A stretch of 64,000 bases of DNA, taken from positions 1-64,000 of the forward strand of contig NZ_CP012369.1 of the NCBI RefSeq assembly GCF_001267405.1, given 5' to 3'. The stretch is from Moorella thermoacetica. Lineage in GTDB: Bacteria > Bacillota > DSM-521 > Neomoorellales > Neomoorellaceae. A program made the position numbers and the translations under genes. Position 1 is the first letter of the stretch. Each line of letters opens with the position of its first letter. Positions 28,244 to 36,084 of the stretch are shown piece by piece. The notes under the pieces were generated by a model. That model did not search any database and had not been told where the DNA came from. It worked only from the letters and a program-made list of their open reading frames with translations.

Positions 28244-28338
28244 GGAGAGATGGCTGAGTGGTCGAAGGCGCTCGCCTGGAGAGCGAGTAGACGGGTCACA
28301 ATCCTGTCTCGTGGGTTCGAATCCCACTCTCTCCGCCA
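28244..28338 (+). tRNA. tRNA-Ser (anticodon GGA)
   Basis: Acceptor GGAGAGA / TCTCTCC, encoded CCA, long variable arm. Anticodon arm CTCGC-CTGGAGA-GCGAG gives GGA for UCU/UCC. It completes the serine set in this cluster. Confidence 0.97.
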
Positions 28339-28359
28339 TTTTAATTTTTCCAGATTTGA

Positions 28360-28624
28360 CCGTGCTAGATGGGGAGGTAGCGGTGCCCTGTAACCCGCAA
28401 ACCGCTATAGCGGGGTTGAAGTCCCACTGGCGGACCTGACCTGTGGGGTCCGGCCGGTGTAAGGGGCGAAGAGAACCGGGTCCTGCGCGACGAGAACTCA
28501 TGAACCCCGTCAGGTCCGGGAGGAAGCAGCGGTAAGTGAGCAGCCTCGGGTGCCGCAGGGGTACCTGGTTGGAGTTACCTGCACCGGTAACGCCCGGAGG
28601 CCATGTTCAACAGTGGGTGCACGG
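28360..28624 (+). ncRNA. ffs: signal recognition particle RNA (large Gram-positive type)
   Basis: About 265 bases, closed by CCGTGC (28360-28365) and GCACGG (28619-28624). It has the Alu-domain start GTGCTAGATGGGGAGG and the domain IV core that binds Ffh, read as CAGGTCCGGGAGGAAGCAGC. The apical tetraloop there is GGGA, a GNRA variant of the usual GGAA. The position between tadA and dnaX is the same as scr in B. subtilis. Confidence 0.95.
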
Positions 28625-28641
28625 TCACTTAAGGTGACAAG

Positions 28642-28676
28642 AAGGGATTATTCGGATGGTGAATAATCCCTTTTTT
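28642..28676 (+). terminator. terminator after the SRP RNA
   Basis: Perfect 12-bp stem AAGGGATTATTC (28642-28653) with GAATAATCCCTT (28661-28672), seven-base loop, then T-run. Confidence 0.9.
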
Positions 28677-28749
28677 ACATACCTGTTTTCCTACCTGCCG
28701 GCAGTTATTTGCAGGTGCACTATTATTCCGGCAAAAGAAGGTGAAAGAA

Positions 28750-30519
28750 TTGGCCCAGTACCAGGCCCTGTACCGGCAGTGGCGGCCTCGCACCTTTGCC
28801 GAGGTGGTGGGGCAGGAACATATAACCAGGACCCTTCGTAACGCCCTGCGTACCGGGCGCCTGGTTCACGCCTACCTCTTCTGTGGCCCCAGGGGTACGG
28901 GGAAAACCAGCACGGCGAAAATACTGGCCCGGGCCATCAATTGCCTGGCACCCCGGGAGGGGGAACCCTGTAACGAATGCGCCAATTGCCGGCGTATCCT
29001 GGCCGGAAACTCCCTGGACGTCCTGGAGATGGACGCCGCCTCCAACCGGGGGATTGACGAGATCCGCAATCTGATTGAGAAAATACCTCTGGGTCCGGTA
29101 GAAGGCAGGTACAAGGTTTATATTATCGATGAAGTCCATATGCTGACCCAGGAGGCCTTTAATGCCCTCCTGAAAACCCTAGAAGAGCCCCCGGCCCATG
29201 CAGTCTTTATTCTGGCTACCACCGAGCCGCGCAAGGTTCTGCCGACCATCCTATCCCGCTGCCAGCGCTTTGATTTTCACCCCCTGACGGTACAGGCCAT
29301 TGCCGGTCGCCTTCAGGAAGTGGCAGCAGCCAACGGGGTGGAGATTGAGCCCGGAGCTTTGAGCCTCTTATCCCGCAAGGCTGCCGGCGGCTTGCGGGAT
29401 GCCCTCAGCCTCCTGGACCAGATTCTGGCCAGCGGCACCAGGGGACCGGTAACGGCCGGGCAGGTAGCAGTTACCCTGGGCACGGCGCGACTGGACACCC
29501 TCCTGGCCCTGACCGATGCCCTGGCTACCGGCGATGGTGCCGGGGTGTTGAACCTGGTAGATAAAGCCCTGGCATCCGGTATCGAGCCCCGGCGCCTGCT
29601 TGAGGACTTACTCGATCATACCCGCAACCTTCTGCTCTTAAAAGTGGACCCCGGCGCCGGCTCCCTGACCGGCCTTCTGCCTGAGGAAGTGGAGCAGGTG
29701 GCGGCTCAAGCCCGGCAGTTTGACCACCATCGCCTGCTAGACCTCATGGAAAGGCTACAGCAAGGTGGAGCGGCTCTGCGCCGGAGCAACCAGCCGCGGG
29801 TCATCCTGGAGATGACCCTGGCTGGCTTCCTGGTTGCCCCCGGCCCCTCCCTGGAAGGCCTGGCCCGGCGGGTGGCGGAACTGGAGGCACGTCTGGCCGC
29901 CCTGGAAGGTTCCGCTCCCAGCAGGACCCGGGAAAAGGTTGCCACCAGGAACCAAGGAGAAGGGGGCAGGCCGCCGGTTGCCCCGGGGAGCCGGGCTGAT
30001 GCCGGCGGGCAGGAACGGGGAAACAGCGGCCCACTTGAGGCCCCCGGGGCAGGGTCTCCTGCTGGACGGGCCCGAGTAATTAACCGTTCCCGGGAATTCC
30101 CGCAGGCTGCCGGCAGGGATCGGGCAGGGCTGGCCGGGCCGGAGACCGCGACCGGCCTGGAACCCGGTTCGCCGGCATCTCCGGGGCTGGAACTGGCCGT
30201 AGTGCAGGAACACTGGCCGGAAGTCCTGGCTGCCGCCCGCAGGGAAAGCATCCAGCTTCAGGCCTTCCTGCGGGAGGGCGAACCGGTAGCAATAGATGGT
30301 GATACCCTGACTCTGGCCGTCAAAGCCGATTTTCACCGGGGCATGCTGGAGCAGCCTGGTAACAGGCAGAAGGTGGAGAAAGCCCTGGCTGCGGTCTTCG
30401 GCCGGCCTTTAAAAGTAGTCATTACCTCCGGGAAACCCTCCCCACCGGGGGACACCGGCGATACCTTGACCCGGTTGGTGAACTTTTTCGGGGCGGATAA
30501 AGTGGAGATCAAGGACTGA
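28750..30519 (+). CDS. dnaX: DNA polymerase III subunits gamma/tau
   Basis: The clamp-loader ATPase. Walker A is CGPRGTGKTSTAKILARAIN, followed by the zinc motif CNECANCRRI, the DEVH-type Walker B IIDEVHML and the sensor LSRCQRFDFHPL. Residues about 370-470 form a Gly/Pro/Ala-rich linker. TTG 28750 is favoured: AAGGTGA lies six bases upstream and the protein then begins MAQYQALYRQWRPRTF, as in relatives. The in-frame GTG 28741 is the alternative. No A6-type frameshift signal for a separate gamma form was seen. It heads dnaX-ybaB-recR-yaaL-bofA. Confidence 0.96.
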   Translation: MAQYQALYRQWRPRTFAEVVGQEHITRTLRNALRTGRLVHAYLFCGPRGTGKTSTAKILARAINCLAPREGEPCNECANCRRILAGNSLDVLEMDAASNRGIDEIRNLIEKIPLGPVEGRYKVYIIDEVHMLTQEAFNALLKTLEEPPAHAVFILATTEPRKVLPTILSRCQRFDFHPLTVQAIAGRLQEVAAANGVEIEPGALSLLSRKAAGGLRDALSLLDQILASGTRGPVTAGQVAVTLGTARLDTLLALTDALATGDGAGVLNLVDKALASGIEPRRLLEDLLDHTRNLLLLKVDPGAGSLTGLLPEEVEQVAAQARQFDHHRLLDLMERLQQGGAALRRSNQPRVILEMTLAGFLVAPGPSLEGLARRVAELEARLAALEGSAPSRTREKVATRNQGEGGRPPVAPGSRADAGGQERGNSGPLEAPGAGSPAGRARVINRSREFPQAAGRDRAGLAGPETATGLEPGSPASPGLELAVVQEHWPEVLAAARRESIQLQAFLREGEPVAIDGDTLTLAVKADFHRGMLEQPGNRQKVEKALAAVFGRPLKVVITSGKPSPPGDTGDTLTRLVNFFGADKVEIKD

Positions 30520-30543
30520 AAGACCTGAAGGAGGATTGAATCA

Positions 30544-30858
30544 ATGGGCATGGGCAATATGAACAAAATGATGAAACAGATGCAGAAGATGCAGGCCCAG
30601 GTAGCCAGACTCCAGGAGGAATTGGGGGAGAGGACGGTTGAGGCCAGCGCCGGCGGTGGGGTAGTAAAAGTTACGGCCAATGGTCGCCAGGAACTAGTCA
30701 ACATTAAAATTGACCCGGCAGCCGTTGATCCTGAAGACGTGGAGATGCTCCAGGACCTTATCCTGGCGGCCGTCAACGAGGCTCTGCACCAGTCCCAGGA
30801 GATGGTAACCAGGGAAATGGCGAAGATTACTGGCAATATCCGCCTGCCGGGGTTTTAG
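30544..30858 (+). CDS. ybaB: YbaB/EbfC nucleoid-associated protein
   Basis: A 104-residue homodimeric DNA-binding protein that is almost always encoded between dnaX and recR. The Met/Gln/Lys-rich N-terminus (MGMGNMNKMMKQMQKMQAQV) and the VKVTANGRQELVNIKIDP core identify it. GAAGGAGG precedes ATG 30544. It ends three bases before recR, so the two are co-translated. Confidence 0.96.
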   Translation: MGMGNMNKMMKQMQKMQAQVARLQEELGERTVEASAGGGVVKVTANGRQELVNIKIDPAAVDPEDVEMLQDLILAAVNEALHQSQEMVTREMAKITGNIRLPGF

Positions 30859-30861
30859 GGA

Positions 30862-31461
30862 ATGTATTACCCGGAGCCCCTCAATAAACTGATTACCGCC
30901 CTGGGCAGGCTACCCGGAATCGGCCCCAAGACAGCCCAGCGCCTGGCCTTTCATCTCCTTAAAGTTCCGGCCAGCGAAGCCCGGGACCTGGCGGCGGCTA
31001 TCCTGGAAGCGCGCCAGAAGACAATCTATTGCTCCATCTGCGGTAACTTCACTGACAGGGATCCCTGCCGCCTCTGCAGTGATCCGGAAAGGGATCACTC
31101 CTGCATCTGTGTGGTTGAAGAAGCACGGGACATTATCGCCCTGGAGAAAACACGCCAGTACCGGGGCCTGTACCACGTCCTCCAGGGAGCCATATCCCCC
31201 GTGGATGGTATCGGCCCGGAGCAGTTAAGGGTCAAGGAGCTCCTGGCCCGGCTTCATGACGGGAAAGTCAAGGAGGTCATCCTGGCCACTAATGCCGATG
31301 TCGAGGGGGAATCGACGGCCCTTTACTTGGACAAACTGCTGAAAACCCTGGGGGTAAAGGTTACCCGCCTGGCCTACGGCTTGCCCGTCGGCGGCGATCT
31401 GGAATACGCTGATGAGGTTACCCTGGCCCGGGCCTTTGCCGGCCGCCACGAACTAGAATAA
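30862..31461 (+). CDS. recR: recombination protein RecR
   Basis: RecR acts with RecF and RecO in gap repair. The 199-residue protein has a helix-hairpin-helix near LPGIGPKTAQRLAFHLL, a four-cysteine zinc motif (CSICGNFTDRDPCRLC), and a TOPRIM domain (ICVVEEARDIIALEKT, ATNADVEGESTALYL). Start ATG 30862 follows ybaB closely, with the preceding GTTTTAGGGA as a weak ribosome-binding site. The yaaL gene follows after an 85-base gap. Confidence 0.97.
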   Translation: MYYPEPLNKLITALGRLPGIGPKTAQRLAFHLLKVPASEARDLAAAILEARQKTIYCSICGNFTDRDPCRLCSDPERDHSCICVVEEARDIIALEKTRQYRGLYHVLQGAISPVDGIGPEQLRVKELLARLHDGKVKEVILATNADVEGESTALYLDKLLKTLGVKVTRLAYGLPVGGDLEYADEVTLARAFAGRHELE

Positions 31462-31546
31462 AATTGGGATAGAGCAAAAAGTTGGCAAGAAATAATTCCC
31501 AGCTGCATATCCTATCACCAAAGGCAGTTGGGAGGTGGCCGGTTTT

Positions 31547-31765
31547 ATGGAACTGGGACCGAGGGAAGAATTAGAAAAAATGGCTGAAGCCATCAGAGAA
31601 GCCAGGGAGGAATGGCTGGCGGCCCAGCGTTTTTTTGCCGAAGTTACGGAACCGGACCTGGTTGATCAGGCCATCTACCGGCTGGAGGCTGCAGAAAGAA
31701 GGTATATGTACCTGTGGAAAGTAGTCCGTAACCGGGGACAGGCCTTGCATAATTTCGATCTGTAG
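31547..31765 (+). CDS. yaaL: DUF2508 family protein YaaL
   Basis: A 72-residue, highly charged, probably all-helical protein of the DUF2508 family, encoded between recR and bofA as in B. subtilis. The core is LEKMAEAIREAREEWLAAQR, followed by AIYRLEAAERRYMYL. Function unknown. ATG 31547 is nine bases after GGGAGGTGG; GTG 31535 in frame lies within that site and is less likely. Confidence 0.85.
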   Translation: MELGPREELEKMAEAIREAREEWLAAQRFFAEVTEPDLVDQAIYRLEAAERRYMYLWKVVRNRGQALHNFDL

Positions 31766-31777
31766 GGGGTAGTAGCC

Positions 31778-32053
31778 GTGGCAGGCGATACCATCCAGCT
31801 CCTTTTTGCTGCCCTGTTCCTGCTCTTCCTGATTTATCTCCTGGGCAGTATTTTTTTAAAACCCCTGAAGCTGGTCTTGAAAATCATAATCAACTCCTTC
31901 TTTGGCCTGCTAATCCTCTGGGCCTTTAATTTCTTCGGTGCCTATTTTCACTTTTTTATCCCTTTAAACTGGCTCACAGTCTTAATTGCCGGTTTTCTGG
32001 GCCTGCCAGGCCTGGTCTTGCTGATTTTTTTACGCCTGGTACTGGGAGCCTGA
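31778..32053 (+). CDS. bofA: BofA, inhibitor of pro-sigma-K processing
   Basis: A 91-residue membrane protein with three hydrophobic stretches (about 6-27, 31-56, 62-90). In Bacillus BofA holds the SpoIVFB protease inactive until the forespore signals, so it links to late sporulation. Family landmarks are KLVLKIIINSFFGLLILW and HFFIPLNWLTVLIAGFLGLP. Start GTG 31778 has TAGGGGGTAG upstream. Its place after recR-yaaL supports the call. A terminator follows. Confidence 0.92.
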   Translation: MAGDTIQLLFAALFLLFLIYLLGSIFLKPLKLVLKIIINSFFGLLILWAFNFFGAYFHFFIPLNWLTVLIAGFLGLPGLVLLIFLRLVLGA

Positions 32054-32097
32054 GGCCGGAGCTGATAGGCCAACAAACTGAATCTGGTTTTTACTTT

Positions 32098-32120
32098 AAG
32101 CCCGGTTGCCCCGGGTTTTT
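32098..32120 (+). terminator. terminator after bofA
   Basis: CCCGG (32101-32105) pairs with CCGGG (32111-32115), extended by A-T pairs outside, then TTTTTATTTT. Confidence 0.7.
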
Positions 32121-32183
32121 ATTTTCCTTTCATACTCGGCCCGATAATGAAACATACTAAAGGCGAGGTGAGGGCCGGCGCGC

Positions 32184-32837
32184 ATTGTAGAGGCTTATGT
32201 AGGCGAATACGGCAGCGGCAAATCGGAAAACGCTATTAACCGGGCTGTCTATTTACGCAGGCAGGGCCGGGTAGTCACCCTGGCCGACCTGGATACCGTA
32301 GAACCATGTTATACCCTGCGACCCCTAAAAAAAGAACTAGAAGAGCAAGGCATAGAGGTCTTGGGGTGGGAAACAGGACAGGTAACTGGCTGGGGTGAAG
32401 CCGGGACTGTACTTTACCCGGCGGTCCGCTGGGCCCTGCGCCGGGAAGGCAGTGTCATTATCGATGTCGGTTATGGCGTCGCCGGGGCAAGGACTTTACA
32501 TTTACTGGAGGACGTGGAGGAGAATCCCGACCTCCGGGTCCTGGCAGTTATTAACACTACCCGTCCGGCTACGGCCACGGTGCCGGCTATAATCGATCAT
32601 GTCCGCTCCCTGGGGCGGGTCGACGGTCTCATCAATAACACCCATCTGGGCGACGAGACCACGGCTGCCTTGGTACAGGAAGGTGCGGGGATGGTGACCA
32701 CCGCGGCCCGGGAGCTGGGAATACCGGTGGTGGCTACGGCTGTAGTGGAGGAACTGGCTTTCTTCCTGGGAGAGCGGGACTGGGAAGGTAATCCCGTACG
32801 GGTGCTTCATCGCTACATGCCCCGGGCCTTCTGGTAG
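32184..32837 (+). CDS. P-loop NTPase of unknown function, probable ATT start
   Basis: The frame is open from 32172 and encodes a Walker A motif, GEYGSGKSE, that would be lost if translation began at the first usual start codon (TTG 32361). Next to it come RQGRVVTLADLDTVEPCYTL, a strand with acidic residues like the second switch of SIMIBI/ParA-type NTPases, and later VIIDVGYGVAGARTL and GLINNTHLGDETTA. The best start is ATT 32184, nine bases after GAGGTGAGGG (32165-32174); no ATG, GTG or TTG exists between the in-frame stop (32169-32171) and the P-loop. About 218 residues. It precedes the korABCD operon after a 171-base leader. Role unknown; it could assist that enzyme's assembly, but nothing in the sequence proves this. 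Confidence 0.75.
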   Translation: MVEAYVGEYGSGKSENAINRAVYLRRQGRVVTLADLDTVEPCYTLRPLKKELEEQGIEVLGWETGQVTGWGEAGTVLYPAVRWALRREGSVIIDVGYGVAGARTLHLLEDVEENPDLRVLAVINTTRPATATVPAIIDHVRSLGRVDGLINNTHLGDETTAALVQEGAGMVTTAARELGIPVVATAVVEELAFFLGERDWEGNPVRVLHRYMPRAFW

Positions 32838-33008
32838 GACCCCTGTGGCCGGGGGAACTAAAGTTCCACCCCCGCTGCTTAGGCAACTGAACGCCAAGTT
32901 TGCTAGCCGAAAACCACTGGAGCCCTTATGGCTGTATTTCTAGCCCACGGGAAACAAACCAAGAAACACTTCATTTAGCAGAATCCTATTTTCGGAGACG
33001 GTGAATAT
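32838..33008 (+). repeat. copy B of the intergenic leader element, upstream of korA
   Basis: Matches copy A with the same spacing: CACCCCCGCTGCT (32867), AAGTTTGCTAGC (32896), GGCTGTATTTCTAGCCC (32930) and CCTATTTTCGG (32985-32995). A GGAAC-TAAA-GTTCC hairpin lies at its 5' side. CCGAAAA (32907-32913) can pair with TTTTCGG (32989-32995), which leads straight into the korA Shine-Dalgarno sequence GGAGACGGTGA. Confidence 0.6.
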
Positions 33009-34100
33009 ATGGCTGCAAAACCCATTGAAGGAGAGCAAAGGGCCTTTATGACCGGCAACGAGGTTGTCGCCTGGGCCGCCCTGGCGGCAGGGGCTGACAT
33101 CATGTACGGTTACCCCATTACGCCCCAAAACGAGATCATGCACTACTGGACCCGCATGGCTCCCAGGTACGACCGGGGTTTTTTACAGACCGAGGACGAA
33201 ATATCAGCCGGGTTTACTACTGTGGGCGGGGTTCTGGCCGGCAAGAGGGCCTTTACGGCCACCGCCGGGCCGGGCAATGTCCTCATGCAGGAGGCCATGT
33301 CCATGGCCGAGATGATGCGCCTGCCCACCGTGGTGGTCGTGACCCAGCGGGGCGGCCCTTCGACGGCCACGGTCATCTATTCCCAGCAGGAACTCAACCT
33401 GACCTGTTTCGGCGGCAATGGGGAGGGACTCAGGATTGTTTATTCCACCTCCTCCCATCAGGACCTTTTTAACTATACCATCAAGGCCTTCAACACTGCC
33501 TGGAAATATCGTTTCCCTACCTTTGTCCTGGGTGACGGTTACCAGTCCAAGATGAGGGAACCGGTAACCATCTATGACCCCGCCACCAGGGGTATTGTCA
33601 TGGAAGAGTGCCGGCCGATGGTAGGCCTGCCGGGTATAGCCGGGATAGATCGTGAGCCTGCCCACCTGCGCAATACCTACAACCTCGAGGATGAACTTTA
33701 TGACCGGCTTAGCGCCTCAATTAAAGACTACCAGGCCATGCTCCCGGAAGTAGTCGAATGGGAGGCCTACGCTGTGGACGATGCCGAGTTCCTGGTCATT
33801 GCCCACGGAGTTGTTTCCAGGGCCGCCCGGGCAGCCGTAGACTCCCTCCGGGAAGCCGGCATCAAGGCCGGGTACTTCCGGCCCATTACCCTTAGACCCT
33901 TCCCGGAGGAAGCCTTGCAGCCCCTAGCTGCCAGGGCGCAAAGGATCCTGGTGGTCGAGTCCGCCCACGGCCAGCTGGAACGCCAGGTCAGGGCCAGCCT
34001 CTATGGCCTGGAAACACCCGTCAGCGGCTACCTGCGGCCGGGCATGGGCATAACCCCGGAGGAGATAATCGGCGCCGTCCAACAAACTATAAGGAGCTGA
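33009..34100 (+). CDS. korA: 2-oxoacid:ferredoxin oxidoreductase, alpha subunit
   Basis: The alpha (pyrimidine-binding) subunit of a four-subunit 2-oxoacid:ferredoxin oxidoreductase, 363 residues. It shows GYPITPQNEI, TEDEISAGFTTVGGVLAGKR and TATAGPGNVLMQEAMSMAEM. The operon order alpha-beta-gamma-delta, with a separate small ferredoxin, is that of Kor/Vor-type enzymes, which oxidise 2-oxoglutarate or branched 2-oxoacids to acyl-CoA with reduced ferredoxin, or run in reverse. The substrate cannot be fixed from sequence; the symbol is a family label. Expression may be set by the repeated leader element. Confidence 0.9.
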   Translation: MAAKPIEGEQRAFMTGNEVVAWAALAAGADIMYGYPITPQNEIMHYWTRMAPRYDRGFLQTEDEISAGFTTVGGVLAGKRAFTATAGPGNVLMQEAMSMAEMMRLPTVVVVTQRGGPSTATVIYSQQELNLTCFGGNGEGLRIVYSTSSHQDLFNYTIKAFNTAWKYRFPTFVLGDGYQSKMREPVTIYDPATRGIVMEECRPMVGLPGIAGIDREPAHLRNTYNLEDELYDRLSASIKDYQAMLPEVVEWEAYAVDDAEFLVIAHGVVSRAARAAVDSLREAGIKAGYFRPITLRPFPEEALQPLAARAQRILVVESAHGQLERQVRASLYGLETPVSGYLRPGMGITPEEIIGAVQQTIRS

Positions 34101-34104
34101 TTTT

Positions 34105-34899
34105 ATGGCCCTGGCTGCTCAACCGCAAATGCCGCGGGTCTGGCGGGCCGAAACCAAACCCCATAAGTTTTGCCCCGGCTGCGGCCACGGTATTATCCTC
34201 AAGGCCCTGGGTGAAGCCATCGATGCCCTGAATATCCAGGAAAGGACCATTTTCGGCTGCGATATAGGTTGTTCCCTCCTTTCCTGGGACTTTTTCAACC
34301 TGGATACCATCCAGACCCATCACGGCCGGACAACCCCGGTCCTGGTAGGGATGAAACGGGTCCGGCCGGAGCTGGTGGTTGTTTCCTACATGGGTGACGG
34401 CGGCGCCTATGCCATCGGTGCCCAGCACCTGGTCAGCAGCGCCGTGCGCAACGACCTGGTAACCATCATCGTCGTCAACAACACCCAGTACGGTATGACC
34501 GGCGGGCAAATGGCGCCAACCACCCTCCCCGGACAAAAGACCGAGACAACCCCCTACGGCCGTGACGTCAAGCTCACCGGCCGGCCTATGCTGGGACCGG
34601 AACTGGTGGCTGCCGTCGCCCCGCCCGGAGCCTATGTGGCCAGGGGCAGCATTGCCAACGTGGTCCAACTCAAGAACTTTATCCAGAAAGGGCTGCTAAA
34701 CCAGATAGAGGGACGGGGAATAGCCTTTATCGAGGCCCTGTCAGCCTGCCCGACCAACTGGCGTACCAATGCCGCCGAAACCTGGCGCTTTATTGAAAAA
34801 GAAATGGCCGCCTATTTTCCTACCGGGGAATTAAGGACCCCCGGCGAGGTAAAAAACGGCCAGGTCGGGGAGGGAACGCCCGATGCCCCTGAACATTAA
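34105..34899 (+). CDS. korB: 2-oxoacid:ferredoxin oxidoreductase, beta (TPP-binding) subunit
   Basis: The thiamine-diphosphate subunit, 264 residues. Visible are the cluster/TPP motif FCPGCGHGIILKALGEAID, another conserved Cys in FGCDIGCS, and the TPP-Mg motif MGDGGAYAIGAQHL with VNNTQYGMTGGQMAPT. It begins four bases after the alpha gene and overlaps the gamma gene by 17 bases, so the subunits are made together. Confidence 0.92.
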   Translation: MALAAQPQMPRVWRAETKPHKFCPGCGHGIILKALGEAIDALNIQERTIFGCDIGCSLLSWDFFNLDTIQTHHGRTTPVLVGMKRVRPELVVVSYMGDGGAYAIGAQHLVSSAVRNDLVTIIVVNNTQYGMTGGQMAPTTLPGQKTETTPYGRDVKLTGRPMLGPELVAAVAPPGAYVARGSIANVVQLKNFIQKGLLNQIEGRGIAFIEALSACPTNWRTNAAETWRFIEKEMAAYFPTGELRTPGEVKNGQVGEGTPDAPEH

Positions 34900-35455
34900 G
34901 ATTGCCCTGGCCGGGGAAGGCGGCCAGGGAGTCCAGTCCATAGCCGAGATTTTAACTGAAGCCGCCTACCGCGCCGGTCACCAGGCCCTGTATATCCCCA
35001 ACTTCGGGGTAGAACAACGTGGCGGTGTTTCGGTAGCCTTCGTTCAGGTAAGCGAACAGCCGGTGAGTGCACCCAAATTTACCACCGGGGATATAGTCGT
35101 GGCTTTAAGCTACCGGGCCGTGGAACGGGTAAAGCAGTATACCGGCGCGGCGACCACCCTGGTTTATGACGCCAGCCTGGAGGATGAAGTCCGTAAGGTA
35201 TATGGGGATAAGCCCGGAAAGCTGGCCGTTCCTGCCCTGGAGATAGCCCAGAAGGAGATGCACCCCCGGGTTTTTAATGTCATTATCCTGGGGGTGCTGG
35301 TGGGTCTCACCGGTTTTCTGAAACAACAGGAAGTAAAAGAAGCCCTGGAACGCCAGCTCGGCCATAAATTTGCCCAGGACCCCAGCCTGCGGGATCTGAA
35401 CTATCGCGCCCTGGAAAGGGGCTACCAGCTGGTTAGCAGGAGGGAAGCACAATGA
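34883..35455 (+). CDS. korC: 2-oxoacid:ferredoxin oxidoreductase, gamma subunit
   Basis: The gamma (catalytic-domain) subunit, 190 residues, with the signature GEGGQGVQSIAEILTEAAYR and NFGVEQRGGVSVAFVQVS. ATG 34883 lies inside the beta gene and its stop overlaps the delta start as ATGA. The four subunits are therefore tightly coupled. Confidence 0.92.
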   Translation: MPLNIKIALAGEGGQGVQSIAEILTEAAYRAGHQALYIPNFGVEQRGGVSVAFVQVSEQPVSAPKFTTGDIVVALSYRAVERVKQYTGAATTLVYDASLEDEVRKVYGDKPGKLAVPALEIAQKEMHPRVFNVIILGVLVGLTGFLKQQEVKEALERQLGHKFAQDPSLRDLNYRALERGYQLVSRREAQ

Positions 35456-35745
35456 GCGTAGCTTTTAAAGCCATTACTACGGAAAACGGCAAGGGCATCT
35501 TTCACCTCTTCCCGGCCCTTTGCAAGGGCTGCGGCCTGTGTATCGAGAAATGCCCGGTGGATACCATTGGCTGGGCCAAACAACTGGGGGCCTTTGGTAC
35601 GCCGGTGGTCGAACCCGGTCATGGTAAACCCTGCATTGCCTGTAAAAAATGCCAGCTGGTCTGCCCCGACGCAGCCATCTGGATTGAGCGCCGCAACGGC
35701 AAGGACCGGTCTGACAGCCTTACCAGTTTGCCAGAAAGGCATTGA
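35452..35745 (+). CDS. korD: 2-oxoacid:ferredoxin oxidoreductase, delta (ferredoxin) subunit
   Basis: A 97-residue subunit with two [4Fe-4S] motifs, CKGCGLCIEKCP and CIACKKCQLVCP, that carries electrons out to ferredoxin. It is the last gene of the operon. Its stop codon is part of a strong promoter (TTGACA at 35742-35747) that points to the next operon. The C-terminal tail (KDRSDSLTSLPERH) is not part of the ferredoxin fold. Confidence 0.93.
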   Translation: MSVAFKAITTENGKGIFHLFPALCKGCGLCIEKCPVDTIGWAKQLGAFGTPVVEPGHGKPCIACKKCQLVCPDAAIWIERRNGKDRSDSLTSLPERH

Positions 35746-35770
35746 CAGGTGTACCAGGCAGTGGTATATT
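35742..35770 (+). promoter_or_regulatory. strong sigma-A-type promoter overlapping the korD stop
   Basis: TTGACA (35742-35747), exactly 17 bases, TATATT (35765-35770) with TGG before it. It would produce a leader of about 400 bases ahead of the glc operon. Confidence 0.7.
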
Positions 35771-36005
35771 GAGAGTAGATGGAGCAATATTTAAATTTTT
35801 TATTAAGTAGGGGTATATTGTGATTGGTTACGCGTAATCTTGAACCCTGCCCCATTTACAGCCGGCTCGCCCGAGGGAGTGAAAATAAAATAACCGCAAA
35901 GGTGGTAAGGCCATAAGACAGGTAGTTAAAAAGTGAAAAATGGTGAACGATTTTTATTAACCGGTCTTTTTGCCTGCCTGAAGGATATAACTATGAGAAC
36001 AATTC

Positions 36006-36044
36006 TTGACATAGATTTAAAACAGCTGCTACATTTATATGTAG
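36006..36044 (+). promoter_or_regulatory. second glc promoter with palindromic operator
   Basis: TTGACA (36006-36011), 18 bases, TACATT (36030-36035). CTACAT-TTAT-ATGTAG (36029-36044) is a perfect 6-bp inverted repeat covering the -10, suited to a repressor. The regulator is not identified in this window. Confidence 0.5.
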
Positions 36045-36084
36045 ATTTTTTGTATTGCCATCATACCCACGAGGGGTAGGAGGG

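Noticed and set aside
29706-30336. Long minus-strand frames over the end of dnaX
   Set aside because: They come from the Gly/Pro/Ala-rich linker of DnaX, where high GC keeps several frames open.
35885-35935. Possible cyclic-di-GMP (GEMM) riboswitch in the glc leader
   Set aside because: CGCAAAG, GGCC and GGTAG resemble pieces of the core, but the second helix and the GGGTTACC-type receptor are missing and the spacing does not fit.
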